Assembly: GCA_022842065.1 (NCBI GenBank)
Contig: JALHQH010000012.1
Coordinates: forward strand, 1-64,000
Length of the DNA: 64,000 nt
Reading direction: 5' to 3'
Origin: Caldilineaceae bacterium
GTDB taxonomy: Bacteria > Chloroflexota > Anaerolineae > Caldilineales > Caldilineaceae
This document shows, piece after piece, positions 45,819 to 55,020 of the stretch. The notes beneath the pieces are model-generated. The model did not search any database. It was given only the letters and a program-made list of their open reading frames with translations, and had not been told where the DNA came from. Both the position numbers and the translations under genes were made by a program. Each line of letters starts with the position of its first letter. Position 1 is the stretch's first letter.

Positions 45819-46012
45819 GCCCCTCCTCGACCACGCCCAGCGGGAGCCCCTTGGGCGCGGCCCCCACTACCACCTGGCCGATGGTCGTTGCGTGGCGGCG
45901 GGGTTGGCGTATCGGGTAATGGGGTAGCAGTTGCCATAAGGGACAGGCAGGTCAGAACGCGTTCATTCATACCGGCTTGCTTGTCCCGGTGTTCCAATGC
46001 AATCGCTGTCAT

Positions 46013-46393
46013 CTAGAATAGTTGCTCAATTTCGGCTAACACATCTGCCAGGGTTGGCGCCGCGGCAGCAACAATATTCGCTTCGCTACCGTCATGTTTG
46101 TGGTGCGGATGGGTAGCCAAATTCAACTTCTGGTGATGATCCGCATTATCATACCGAAAGACCAAATTGCCGGCAGCGTCCCTATACTGGTACGCATAAA
46201 TATCACGTTCAATCGTGGTTTGTGTGTCAACAAATTCACGAAAATGCAAGGTCGAGCCATCCTCCAAGATCAGATCGCCACGAATGAAGCCAAGGGATGG
46301 TCCCCGTTTGTCATAATTAACGGCGGACGAAATGACAAAGGGGGTGCCATCGATTTGGGCTTGTAGTTGATGAAAGTAAACTTCAATTTGCAA
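46013..46393 (-). CDS. TumE-type toxin (DUF6516 family)
   Basis: A 126-residue protein matching the TumE toxin family of type II toxin-antitoxin systems. The conserved parts are GDLILEDGSTLHFREFVD, AYQYRDAAGNLVFRYDNADHH and THPHHKHDG. The target of this toxin family is not well established. It starts with TTG, overlapping the antitoxin stop by 11 nt, with AAGG 9 nt upstream. The pair sits on the opposite strand between the helicase gene and cas6. Confidence 0.8.
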   Translation of the reverse strand: MQIEVYFHQLQAQIDGTPFVISSAVNYDKRGPSLGFIRGDLILEDGSTLHFREFVDTQTTIERDIYAYQYRDAAGNLVFRYDNADHHQKLNLATHPHHKHDGSEANIVAAAAPTLADVLAEIEQLF

Positions 46394-46673
46394 AGTGAAT
46401 TGCCTTCAATGTATCGATTTTAGCCTGAATATGTTGCGCCATCCGATACTCGCCAAGCCATTCGATCGTTTCTAATGTTTCTTGGATTAGATCATTACGA
46501 TAGTTAAGGATAAATTCGTTGGTGGACATGCCATATTGTTCTTCAAATTTTTGCAGGCGCTGCTGCGTCTTCCGTAGACCGACTTCAAGCAGGCGCTGTT
46601 CATTGATGAGTGCGGATTCAACGAGTGGTTTGATTGCTTGCTCACCAGGTGAAATCAGCGTAAGTTCAACCAT
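46383..46673 (-). CDS. TumA-type antitoxin candidate
   Basis: A 96-residue helical protein, partner of the TumE-type gene just downstream. It has a long charged helix (ERLLEVGLRKTQQRLQKFEE) followed by YGMSTNEFILNY, the pattern found upstream of DUF6516 toxins. The ATG at 46673 follows AAAGGA; the frame is open to 46751 but that part runs into the cas6 start. It is divergent from cas6 with 69 bp between them, so a regulator bound here could affect both. Confidence 0.75.
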   Translation of the reverse strand: MVELTLISPGEQAIKPLVESALINEQRLLEVGLRKTQQRLQKFEEQYGMSTNEFILNYRNDLIQETLETIEWLGEYRMAQHIQAKIDTLKAIHFAN

Positions 46674-46742
46674 GATCCATCCTTTCAGGGAAACACAAAT
46701 ACACAATAACTCGATTATACCATATCTGAGGAAAATGCTCAC

Positions 46743-47630
46743 ATGACCCAACTTTCATCCGCCCTCCACGCCATTGTCATCAACCTGATCGCCCAGGAGG
46801 CGGGCACGCTGCCCGGCACGGTCGGCGAGTTGGCTCATGCCGCCTTCTATGCCGCCGTCGATGCCGTCGATCCCGCCCTGGCCGCGCAGATCCACGATGC
46901 CCAGCAGCGTAAGGCTTTTAGCCTTTCCCCCTTGTATGGCTACTGGCAAAGCCCGGAAACGGGGCGCATTCACGTCAGCGCGGGCCAACCAGGCTGGCTG
47001 CGGCTGGGGCTGCTCGATGAAGCGCTCTTTGGCGTCTTTATGCAACATATTCTCTTTAGCGGTATTACCGGCGGCGCGGCGAGCATTCGTCTGGGACGGA
47101 TCAGCTTTACGATTACCGAAGCGTTAGGCGCGCCGGGTAGCCATCCCTGGGTTGGCTATAGCAGTTGGCCGGAACTCGCTGCCCTGGACGCCACACCCGA
47201 ACGGTGGGTGGTGGAATTCGCCAGCCCCACCGCGATCCGCTGGGGCGAGGCGGATAACCAGACGCGGCGGGTGGAGATCTTTCCCCTGCCCCGTCTGGTC
47301 ATTGCTAGCCTGCGCACGTTCTGGAACCGGACGACCGGTGACTCGTGGGGCCGCGACTTTGAAGAGTGGGTCGAGCGCAATATTGCGGTGGGTCGCGTCT
47401 GGCACTGGGAAAGCCAACCCTTCCCCTACCAAAAACAGACCTATGTCGGTGGCGTGGGCAAACTCGAATACCGGGTGCTCGATGGCCGCAACCGAACCAA
47501 CGTCGCCCACTTTAACCGCTTATTGAACCTGGCCTTTTATGCCGGCGTCGGTTACAAAACCACCCACGGTCTAGGCCAAATGCGGATTGTCCGCAGTGGC
47601 AAACCGGAAGCGGAGGACTTTGATGAGTGA
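46743..47630 (+). CDS. cas6: CRISPR RNA endonuclease Cas6
   Basis: A 295-residue ribonuclease that cuts pre-crRNA in the repeat, expected 5' of the ATTGAAAC handle. The RRM-like folds and the C-terminal glycine-rich loop (AGVGYKTTHGLGQMR) are diagnostic. GAGGAAAA precedes the ATG. The stop overlaps the cas4 start. It probably also processes the degenerate repeats at 37111-37183, since they keep the same stem. Confidence 0.9.
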   Translation: MTQLSSALHAIVINLIAQEAGTLPGTVGELAHAAFYAAVDAVDPALAAQIHDAQQRKAFSLSPLYGYWQSPETGRIHVSAGQPGWLRLGLLDEALFGVFMQHILFSGITGGAASIRLGRISFTITEALGAPGSHPWVGYSSWPELAALDATPERWVVEFASPTAIRWGEADNQTRRVEIFPLPRLVIASLRTFWNRTTGDSWGRDFEEWVERNIAVGRVWHWESQPFPYQKQTYVGGVGKLEYRVLDGRNRTNVAHFNRLLNLAFYAGVGYKTTHGLGQMRIVRSGKPEAEDFDE

Positions 47631-48225
47631 GCTAGCCACGGACTTACTGCCCCTCTCCTATATCAATCAATTCGCCTATTGCCCCCGTCGCTTCTGGTAT
47701 ATGTACGTCCAAGGCGAGATGAAGGAGAATGCCCATGTTCTGCGTGGGGTGATCAACCATGAACGCGCCCACACTCCTGGCTACGAGACGATCCCCAGCG
47801 GCGTCACCATTCACCGCCGTGTCTATGTTTATAGTCACACGTTGGGGATCACCGGCTACACCGATCTGCTCGAAGAACACGCGGATGGTCGCCTTATCCC
47901 AGTCGAATACAAGCAGGGCCAACAGGGCAAGTGGGGCAATGACGAGGCCCAACTCTGTGCCCAAGCGCTTTGCCTAGAGGAGATGACTGGTAAAACGATC
48001 ACCGCCGGCGCCATCTTCTACTTTGGCAGCCGGCGCCGGATCACGGTAGAGTTCACCGCTGCCCTACGCGACCAAACCCGTGCCTATATCCAGCAGATGC
48101 AATGGACCCTGGCCCATGACCAGATTCCGGCGCACACCGATCAACACCAACGCTGCAATGGGTGCAGTCTCTACGAAGTCTGTTTACCCAAGGAGACGGC
48201 GCAGTTGTGGCAGGAAGGCAGGTGA
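47623..48225 (+). CDS. cas4: CRISPR adaptation nuclease Cas4
   Basis: A 200-residue RecB-like exonuclease that trims and PAM-selects new spacers with Cas1-Cas2. The iron-sulfur cysteines are one in FAYCPRRFWY and three in RCNGCSLYEVC. The RecB motif is GYTDLL then IPVEYKQG. The ATG at 47623 overlaps the cas6 stop, giving coupled translation; the frame is open 12 codons further upstream. Confidence 0.92.
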   Translation: MSELATDLLPLSYINQFAYCPRRFWYMYVQGEMKENAHVLRGVINHERAHTPGYETIPSGVTIHRRVYVYSHTLGITGYTDLLEEHADGRLIPVEYKQGQQGKWGNDEAQLCAQALCLEEMTGKTITAGAIFYFGSRRRITVEFTAALRDQTRAYIQQMQWTLAHDQIPAHTDQHQRCNGCSLYEVCLPKETAQLWQEGR

Positions 48226-48438
48226 TCGTACGGGCGTAAAACGCGTCCTGGGGTTGAAACCCCATGCTGATCGCCTAAACGCGTTAAAACGCACTCGTAC
48301 ACGGCTATCCCAGCCTGTTTCAGCAGGCTGGGATAGCCAATGCAGAATTCATTCTGCATTGAGCTGCATTAGGCGAATTCGCCAACCGCGCGACCGAACG
48401 ACCACGCGACTAAACGACCACGCGACCAAGGACAATTC
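48226..48438. repeat. Palindromic repeats between cas4 and cas1
   Basis: Three hairpins in 213 bp: GGGGTTGAAACCCC, a 15-bp perfect stem starting GGCTATCCCAGCCTG (48303-48338), and AATGCAGAA facing TTCTGCATT. A short-period repeat of GACCACGCGAC follows. They separate cas1-cas2 from cas6-cas4. Confidence 0.7.
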
Positions 48439-49515
48439 ATGACAACCCTTTATCTCACCGAACCATACAGTGTCGTCAACAAAGATGGCGAAACGCTGAC
48501 CGTTAAAATCCCTGCCAACCAGGAGACCGGGGCCGCAGCCCGCAAGGTGATCATCCCGCTGCTGAAGGTGGAACAGGTCGTCGTGCTCGGCGATAGCACG
48601 GTGACAACGCCGGCGCTGCTAGCCCTGCTGGACCAGAATGCCGACATCTGCTTCTGTGATTTCTGGGGGCGCTTCAAGGGGCGATTGGCCCCTTCGGTCA
48701 CCAAAAATGTCTTTGTGCGCACGGCCCAATTTCGCGCCCACGAAAATTATCGCCAACGGGTTGGGTTGGCCGCGCGCTTTGTGCGGGGCAAGTTGCACAA
48801 CCAGCGCACCCTCTTGTTACGCAGCAACCGTACTGTCGCGGACCCAACCCAATCTACACCACTCGCCGCTGCGGCTGCGACATTGGCCCACCTGATCGCC
48901 GAAGTGGATCGGCTGGAGATCGAGGAAGATGGCCCGTTGGACCCGGCGCGGCCCCAACAAGGCTCGGCCCTGGGCACCTTGCAGGGGCTGGAAGGGGCGG
49001 GGGCGGCGGCCTTCTTCCGCGGCTTTGGCTCCCTGCTCAAACAGGATCTCGGTTTCACCGGGCGCCACCGCCGGCCACCGACCGACCCGGTTAACGCCCT
49101 GCTCAGCTTTGGTTATACCTTGCTGATGAACCATGTGCTCAGCGCCGTCCATATTGTCGGTTTCGACCCCTACATCGGCTTTTTGCACAGCGAAGGTTAT
49201 GGCAAACCGGCCCTGGCGTTGGATCTGATGGAAGAGATGCGTACACCGATTGTGGACTCGGTGGTGCTCACTGTGATTAACAAGCAGATCCTACAGGCGA
49301 AACACTTTGAAGCACAGTTAGGGGCTTATCAACTAACCCCAACTGGGCGCAAACTCTTCCTGCAACAATTTGAAGCGCGCCTGAACACCGAGATCCAACA
49401 CCCCGTCTTCGCCTACAAAGCGACTTATCGCCGCTGCCTGGAACTGCAAGCGCGGCTGCTCGCCAAATACCTGCTGGGCGAAATTCCAATTTATCGACCC
49501 TTTCAGGTTAGGTGA
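48439..49515 (+). CDS. cas1: CRISPR integrase Cas1
   Basis: A 358-residue metal-dependent integrase that inserts new spacers with Cas2. The active site is visible as Glu in LQGLEGAGAAAFF, His in GFLHSEGYGKPALALDLMEE and the Asp of that same block. The N-terminal beta domain begins TTLYLTEPYSVV. AAGGAC precedes the ATG. Length is normal. Confidence 0.95.
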   Translation: MTTLYLTEPYSVVNKDGETLTVKIPANQETGAAARKVIIPLLKVEQVVVLGDSTVTTPALLALLDQNADICFCDFWGRFKGRLAPSVTKNVFVRTAQFRAHENYRQRVGLAARFVRGKLHNQRTLLLRSNRTVADPTQSTPLAAAAATLAHLIAEVDRLEIEEDGPLDPARPQQGSALGTLQGLEGAGAAAFFRGFGSLLKQDLGFTGRHRRPPTDPVNALLSFGYTLLMNHVLSAVHIVGFDPYIGFLHSEGYGKPALALDLMEEMRTPIVDSVVLTVINKQILQAKHFEAQLGAYQLTPTGRKLFLQQFEARLNTEIQHPVFAYKATYRRCLELQARLLAKYLLGEIPIYRPFQVR

Positions 49516-49670
49516 TTGGGTGATTCGTAAAACGTAATTGGGTGTCTCTCACTTTGGGGGCAGAATTAGGCCGCCCTCCTGCGCATTTGAAACTTGCCCC
49601 CAAAGGGAGATGCTCCCAACGTAATTCGGCGGGTTGACCCCAATCACGCATCACGCATCATGCAATCTTT

Positions 49671-49958
49671 ATGCCCAAAGACACCACCTTCTACCTCATC
49701 GCCTACGATATCAGCTCGGACAAGCGGCGGGCCAAGGTTCACAAGACCTTAAGCGGCTTTGGCCAGTGGACACAATATAGCCTCTTTGAATGTTTTCTGA
49801 GTGAAAAACAATACCTGCAATTGCGCCAACGGCTGGAAAAGTATCTGGAGGAGAGCCAGGATTCGGTGCGCTTCTACGCGCTCTGCGGCAGTTGCCGCCA
49901 CAAGGTGGAGACGGTCGGTGATCCGCCGCCGGTAGAGCCGACCATGTATTTGGTTTAA
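49671..49958 (+). CDS. cas2: CRISPR adaptation protein Cas2
   Basis: A 95-residue protein that dimerises and bridges two Cas1 dimers. The first strand LIAYDISSDKRRAKVHKTL carries the conserved Asp, and QYSLFECFLSEKQY is the second family block. No strong ribosome site is seen. It is separated from cas1 by 155 bp that hold a pair of 11-bp arms (CTTTGGGGGCA). Confidence 0.94.
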   Translation: MPKDTTFYLIAYDISSDKRRAKVHKTLSGFGQWTQYSLFECFLSEKQYLQLRQRLEKYLEESQDSVRFYALCGSCRHKVETVGDPPPVEPTMYLV

Positions 49959-50139
49959 TCTTTGGGGGACTTGCCAAACCACAACCAACCGAATATAATC
50001 TGTTTGTAGAACGACAACGTTAAATTGAGGCAGTACGTGCGTCGCACTGCCGAGAAAGTGGTGGCAGTGACGGAATTCTATGCGGCAGTGCGACGCACGT
50101 ACTCGACTACATCCGGCTAATTTAACGTTGTCGTAGTAG
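49959..50139. repeat. Nested inverted repeats between cas2 and the leader
   Basis: Outer arms ACGACAACGTTAAATT (50011-50026) and 50119-50134; inner arms 50032-50051 and 50084-50103, all perfect. The inner arm contains GTGCGTCGCACTG, also found in the hairpin at 63021-63088, so this is a dispersed fold-back family. Confidence 0.8.
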
Positions 50140-50469
50140 TAAGGTGGTGAGCCTGTGGTTGGCCTCCGGCGCTTTAGCGAGCATCGCCGTAGGGCACTTG
50201 GCTGGCAGGGATGCTCGCAAGAGCCGCATTTAGCCGGTCCACCAGTGGTAGCCAAGCTAATTTGGCAGGTGCGTCGCCTGCTGATCTATCCACAAACCAG
50301 GCTAAATTGGTTCGGTGGTTGGGCAAAAATGGCGATGCTCGCTGGTGGGACAAAATCGCCTGAATTTGCGCACTTTAACAGCCCCTATACGCTAAAATCA
50401 ACGAATTACGCCGTCCCGTGGGGAAATTTCTAAAATCCTCAGTGGACGGTGGGACAGCGCGAGCAAGGC
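50140..50469 (+). promoter_or_regulatory. Probable CRISPR leader
   Basis: About 330 bp without a supported gene, between the cas2-side hairpin and the first repeat. Orientation follows from the ATTGAAAC 3' handle and from the degenerate repeats lying at the far end. The pre-crRNA promoter must be here; I see no unambiguous box pair. Confidence 0.6.
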
Positions 50470-53400
50470 GTCCGAAAAAACATCAACCCAGTCGCGGGAT
50501 TGAAACGAGCATCCTAGACCTCCAGCCATTCGCATAGTTTGTCCGAAAAAACATCAACCCAGTCGCGGGATTGAAACGACCATCGCTGTCCATGCGGCCG
50601 ATGATCCCGATCGTCCGAAAAAACATCAACCCAGTCGCGGGATTGAAACTGAGACGTGGGACGAAGTGGGGCTGTTGGCGCTGTGTCCGAAAAAACATCA
50701 ACCCAGTCGCGGGATTGAAACAAGGATGACTTTGCCCGAGCCTGGTTGCATCACATTGTCCGAAAAAACATCAACCCAGTCGCGGGATTGAAACTCGGGT
50801 GAATGCCGCAGGCATCAAGGCGATCAGCTGGTCCGAAAAAACATCAACCCAGTCGCGGGATTGAAACGGAGATTGTGGTGAAGCGGGTGGGGGTGATGGA
50901 CCTGTCCGAAAAAACATCAACCCAGTCGCGGGATTGAAACGGAGATGCAGTTACGGTTGCCGTTCAATGGCAGCCGTCCGAAAAAACATCAACCCAGTCG
51001 CGGGATTGAAACACACGGATGGCAGTGTTCTCAGCACTGCCATCCGTGGTCCGAAAAAACATCAACCCAGTCGCGGGATTGAAACGTCGATTAGAGAGGC
51101 AGGCAAACCTCAGCGGCCATGTCCGAAAAAACATCAACCCAGTCGCGGGATTGAAACAACCGCCAACCAACTCATCATCTGTTGGAGCAACGGTCCCACG
51201 TCCGAAAAAACATCAACCCAGTCGCGGGATTGAAACAGCACAGCCTGGGGGGCGATGGGGACACTGCTCCAAGTCCGAAAAAACATCAACCCAGTCGCGG
51301 GATTGAAACTATCAATCGCCGAATCGTCTGACTACTAATGCCGAGTCCGAAAAAACATCAACCCAGTCGCGGGATTGAAACGACGCAGATCCAGACCAAA
51401 TTGGCCGAAATGCGCGGTCCGAAAAAACATCAACCCAGTCGCGGGATTGAAACACTGGCAATCTAATCAAAGTTGATTCGGCATTTACGCGTCCGAAAAA
51501 ACATCAACCCAGTCGCGGGATTGAAACTGTAACCTTTGGGAATTATACCGTGCGGCGTTTGGTGTCCGAAAAAACATCAACCCAGTCGCGGGATTGAAAC
51601 TAACGAAGTGGCGCGCATGTCAACACCACGGGCAATGTCCGAAAAAACATCAACCCAGTCGCGGGATTGAAACTCGTCAGGATTGCGCCACGACAATTTA
51701 ACCTGTGCGTCCGAAAAAACATCAACCCAGTCGCGGGATTGAAACCTTGGCTACGAAACCTTTGCCAAGCTGAAGCGGCACCCGTCCGAAAAAACATCAA
51801 CCCAGTCGCGGGATTGAAACGATTAAGCTTGGTGGCGATTGCGAACCGCCGAGGGGTCCGAAAAAACATCAACCCAGTCGCGGGATTGAAACCTGAATGG
51901 CGCAACGTCCGATTTAACGCTAGCTGACGTCCGAAAAAACATCAACCCAGTCGCGGGATTGAAACTGGAAGTTACCATGCACGAAAACTGCCTAACGATG
52001 GTCCGAAAAAACATCAACCCAGTCGCGGGATTGAAACAGAACCCATGTCGGCTGCACGGAATATGCCGGGGCACGTCCGAAAAAACATCAACCCAGTCGC
52101 GGGATTGAAACACCGTGATTTTCCATCCTGAGTACGGTATGTCGGCATGTCCGAAAAAACATCAACCCAGTCGCGGGATTGAAACTGGATCTGCGCTGCG
52201 CCCCAGCGATCAAAAGCAACTTCGTCCGAAAAAACATCAACCCAGTCGCGGGATTGAAACTTGCGTTTCCATAGATCCGGAATGCGTAAGTGCCAGTCCG
52301 AAAAAACATCAACCCAGTCGCGGGATTGAAACAAGGTATTTCCTTTGCCATTAATTTCCTTTGTAGCTGTCCGAAAAAACATCAACCCAGTCGCGGGATT
52401 GAAACGATGCATGGCGCGGATACGACGCCACCGTGCATCAGTCCGAAAAAACATCAACCCAGTCGCGGGATTGAAACCCACGCTCAGACACCGCGGTCAT
52501 GCGCTCCATAGCGTCCGAAAAAACATCAACCCAGTCGCGGGATTGAAACTGGTCAACTTGCCGGCCCAACAGTTGATACCGCATCGTCCGAAAAAACATC
52601 AACCCAGTCGCGGGATTGAAACCATCCGTGTCGCGATGGCTTTTGTCGGCTGGCTACAGGTCCGAAAAAACATCAACCCAGTCGCGGGATTGAAACCTGC
52701 TCATGATCTCCCGCTGCGCCCACATCCGCAGTCCGAAAAAACATCAACCCAGTCGCGGGATTGAAACTTGAGAACTTCTATGCCGACATGGGGCCGCGTC
52801 CTACGTCCGAAAAAACATCAACCCAGTCGCGGGATTGAAACTTCAGCATGGATGGCAAAGGGCACGCCATCCGCTAGTCCGAAAAAACATCAACCCAGTC
52901 GCGGGATTGAAACTTTTATCATCTGCTTTGCCAAAAAGCGCATTGCCACGTCCGAAAAAACATCAACCCAGTCGCGGGATTGAAACAGTCAACCGGGCCG
53001 GCGCTAAGCCGGCCCACAACCAAGTCCGAAAAAACATCAACCCAGTCGCGGGATTGAAACTTGCCCATTGCCGGACGAGCGGCCAGGATGATCAAAGTCC
53101 GAAAAAACATCAACCCAGTCGCGGGATTGAAACCGCCGGCCTTTACCCTGCTCCACACCCTAGCCATTGTCCGAAAAAACATCAACCCAGTCGCGGGATT
53201 GAAACTCTGGGCTGCATACAAACTGGCCAGATGAGCAGCCAGGTCCGAAAAAACATCAACCCAGTCGCGGGATTGAAACTTGGCTGGGGCCGCCATCCAC
53301 ATCACCGCGCCGGTCCGAAAAAACATCAACCCAGTCGCGGGATTGAAACAGATTATTCGTTGACATCATCGTTCGGTCCTTTCGTCCGAAAAAACATCAA

Positions 53401-55020
53401 CCCAGTCGCGGGATTGAAACTTTAGATTCTAAGGAGCTTACTATGGCATTCTCGGAGTCCGAAAAAACATCAACCCAGTCGCGGGATTGAAACGGCCAAA
53501 ACGTGGTTGGCACGATTGATCGCCGCGGGTCCGAAAAAACATCAACCCAGTCGCGGGATTGAAACAAGCGCCTTGGTCGTGTGCAGGTGGGTGCGCTCGT
53601 TGGTCCGAAAAAACATCAACCCAGTCGCGGGATTGAAACTCTCAGTTCGGACGGGCACGGCGATCCGGTTGGGGGTCCGAAAAAACATCAACCCAGTCGC
53701 GGGATTGAAACATAAAATGCAACAGCCAGTGATTGAAACCATCCTCGTCCGAAAAAACATCAACCCAGTCGCGGGATTGAAACAATGGTGTTCGCCCCCT
53801 GCACTAGATCCCGCTTGGGAAAGCCAAGTCCGAAAAAACATCAACCCAGTCGCGGGATTGAAACATATAGCCCCGCAGCCCCAACAACTTGGGCAGTAAT
53901 GTCCGAAAAAACATCAACCCAGTCGCGGGATTGAAACAAGGATATCTTCACCACCTTCGATGGGTCGTGGGAGGTCCGAAAAAACATCAACCCAGTCGCG
54001 GGATTGAAACTGTTGCTGCATCAATCGTTCGCCCGGCCAAGACCGGGTCCGAAAAAACATCAACCCAGTCGCGGGATTGAAACTGGTAGAGAATGTCCCC
54101 AATCGCCACCGCCGAGTTGTCCGAAAAAACATCAACCCAGTCGCGGGATTGAAACGTGCTAAACTGAGGGCAGCGCGTTGGTGGATGTGTGGTCCGAAAA
54201 AACATCAACCCAGTCGCGGGATTGAAACCGCCGCGTTAGAGTAGAGTGCTCTATCTGTAGCGCCCTCAGTCCGAAAAAACATCAACCCAGTCGCGGGATT
54301 GAAACCAGTACAACCAGGCCACCCTGAACTACTACACCGAGTCCGAAAAAACATCAACCCAGTCGCGGGATTGAAACTATTACCCCGAAACCGCCACCGG
54401 TGCGGGCAGTGCCGTCCGAAAAAACATCAACCCAGTCGCGGGATTGAAACTACTATCACGCCGCGGACCTTTGCGACGGCCTATGTCCGAAAAAACATCA
54501 ACCCAGTCGCGGGATTGAAACCATCGGATCCAAGGCAGAACTATTCGCTCAAACGTGTCCGAAAAAACATCAACCCAGTCGCGGGATTGAAACAGCCGGC
54601 CCCTACGGTGCCGGCGTCCAACCAACCGTCCGAAAAAACATCAACCCAGTCGCGGGATTGAAACGTTCACGGCCACGTTGAGGTCTACGATCACACGCAC
54701 CCCGTCCGAAAAAACATCAACCCAGTCGCGGGATTGAAACTACAAGAATGAGACGGAGCGCATTTTGGAATTGCCGTCCGAAAAAACATCAACCCAGTCG
54801 CGGGATTGAAACTGGGGCGGTAGGCCGGCCCACAATGGCGGCTTGACGTCCGAAAAAACATCAACCCAGTCGCGGGATTGAAACTTCGATGGCCCGGATG
54901 GGGAGCACGTCAAAGGCGATGTCCGAAAAAACATCAACCCAGTCGAGGGATTGAAACACAGGTGACGGTCGCGGTAGCCGCAACCGCGCGCGCGCGTCCG
55001 AAAAAACATCAACCCAGTCG

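Noticed and set aside
45819..46012. Small gene between cas3' and the toxin gene
   Set aside because: The only frame is Pro/Gly/Arg-rich with no ribosome site.
50155..50433. 92-codon frame in the leader
   Set aside because: No ribosome site or family signal, and the position matches the CRISPR leader.
53712..53746. GATTGAAACC inside a spacer, possibly a hidden partial repeat
   Set aside because: Only nine bases match and the Cas6 stem is missing, so chance is enough.
50483..54661. Many open frames on both strands inside the array
   Set aside because: They are translations of the 37-nt repeat (such as PKKHQPSRGIET) and spacers.
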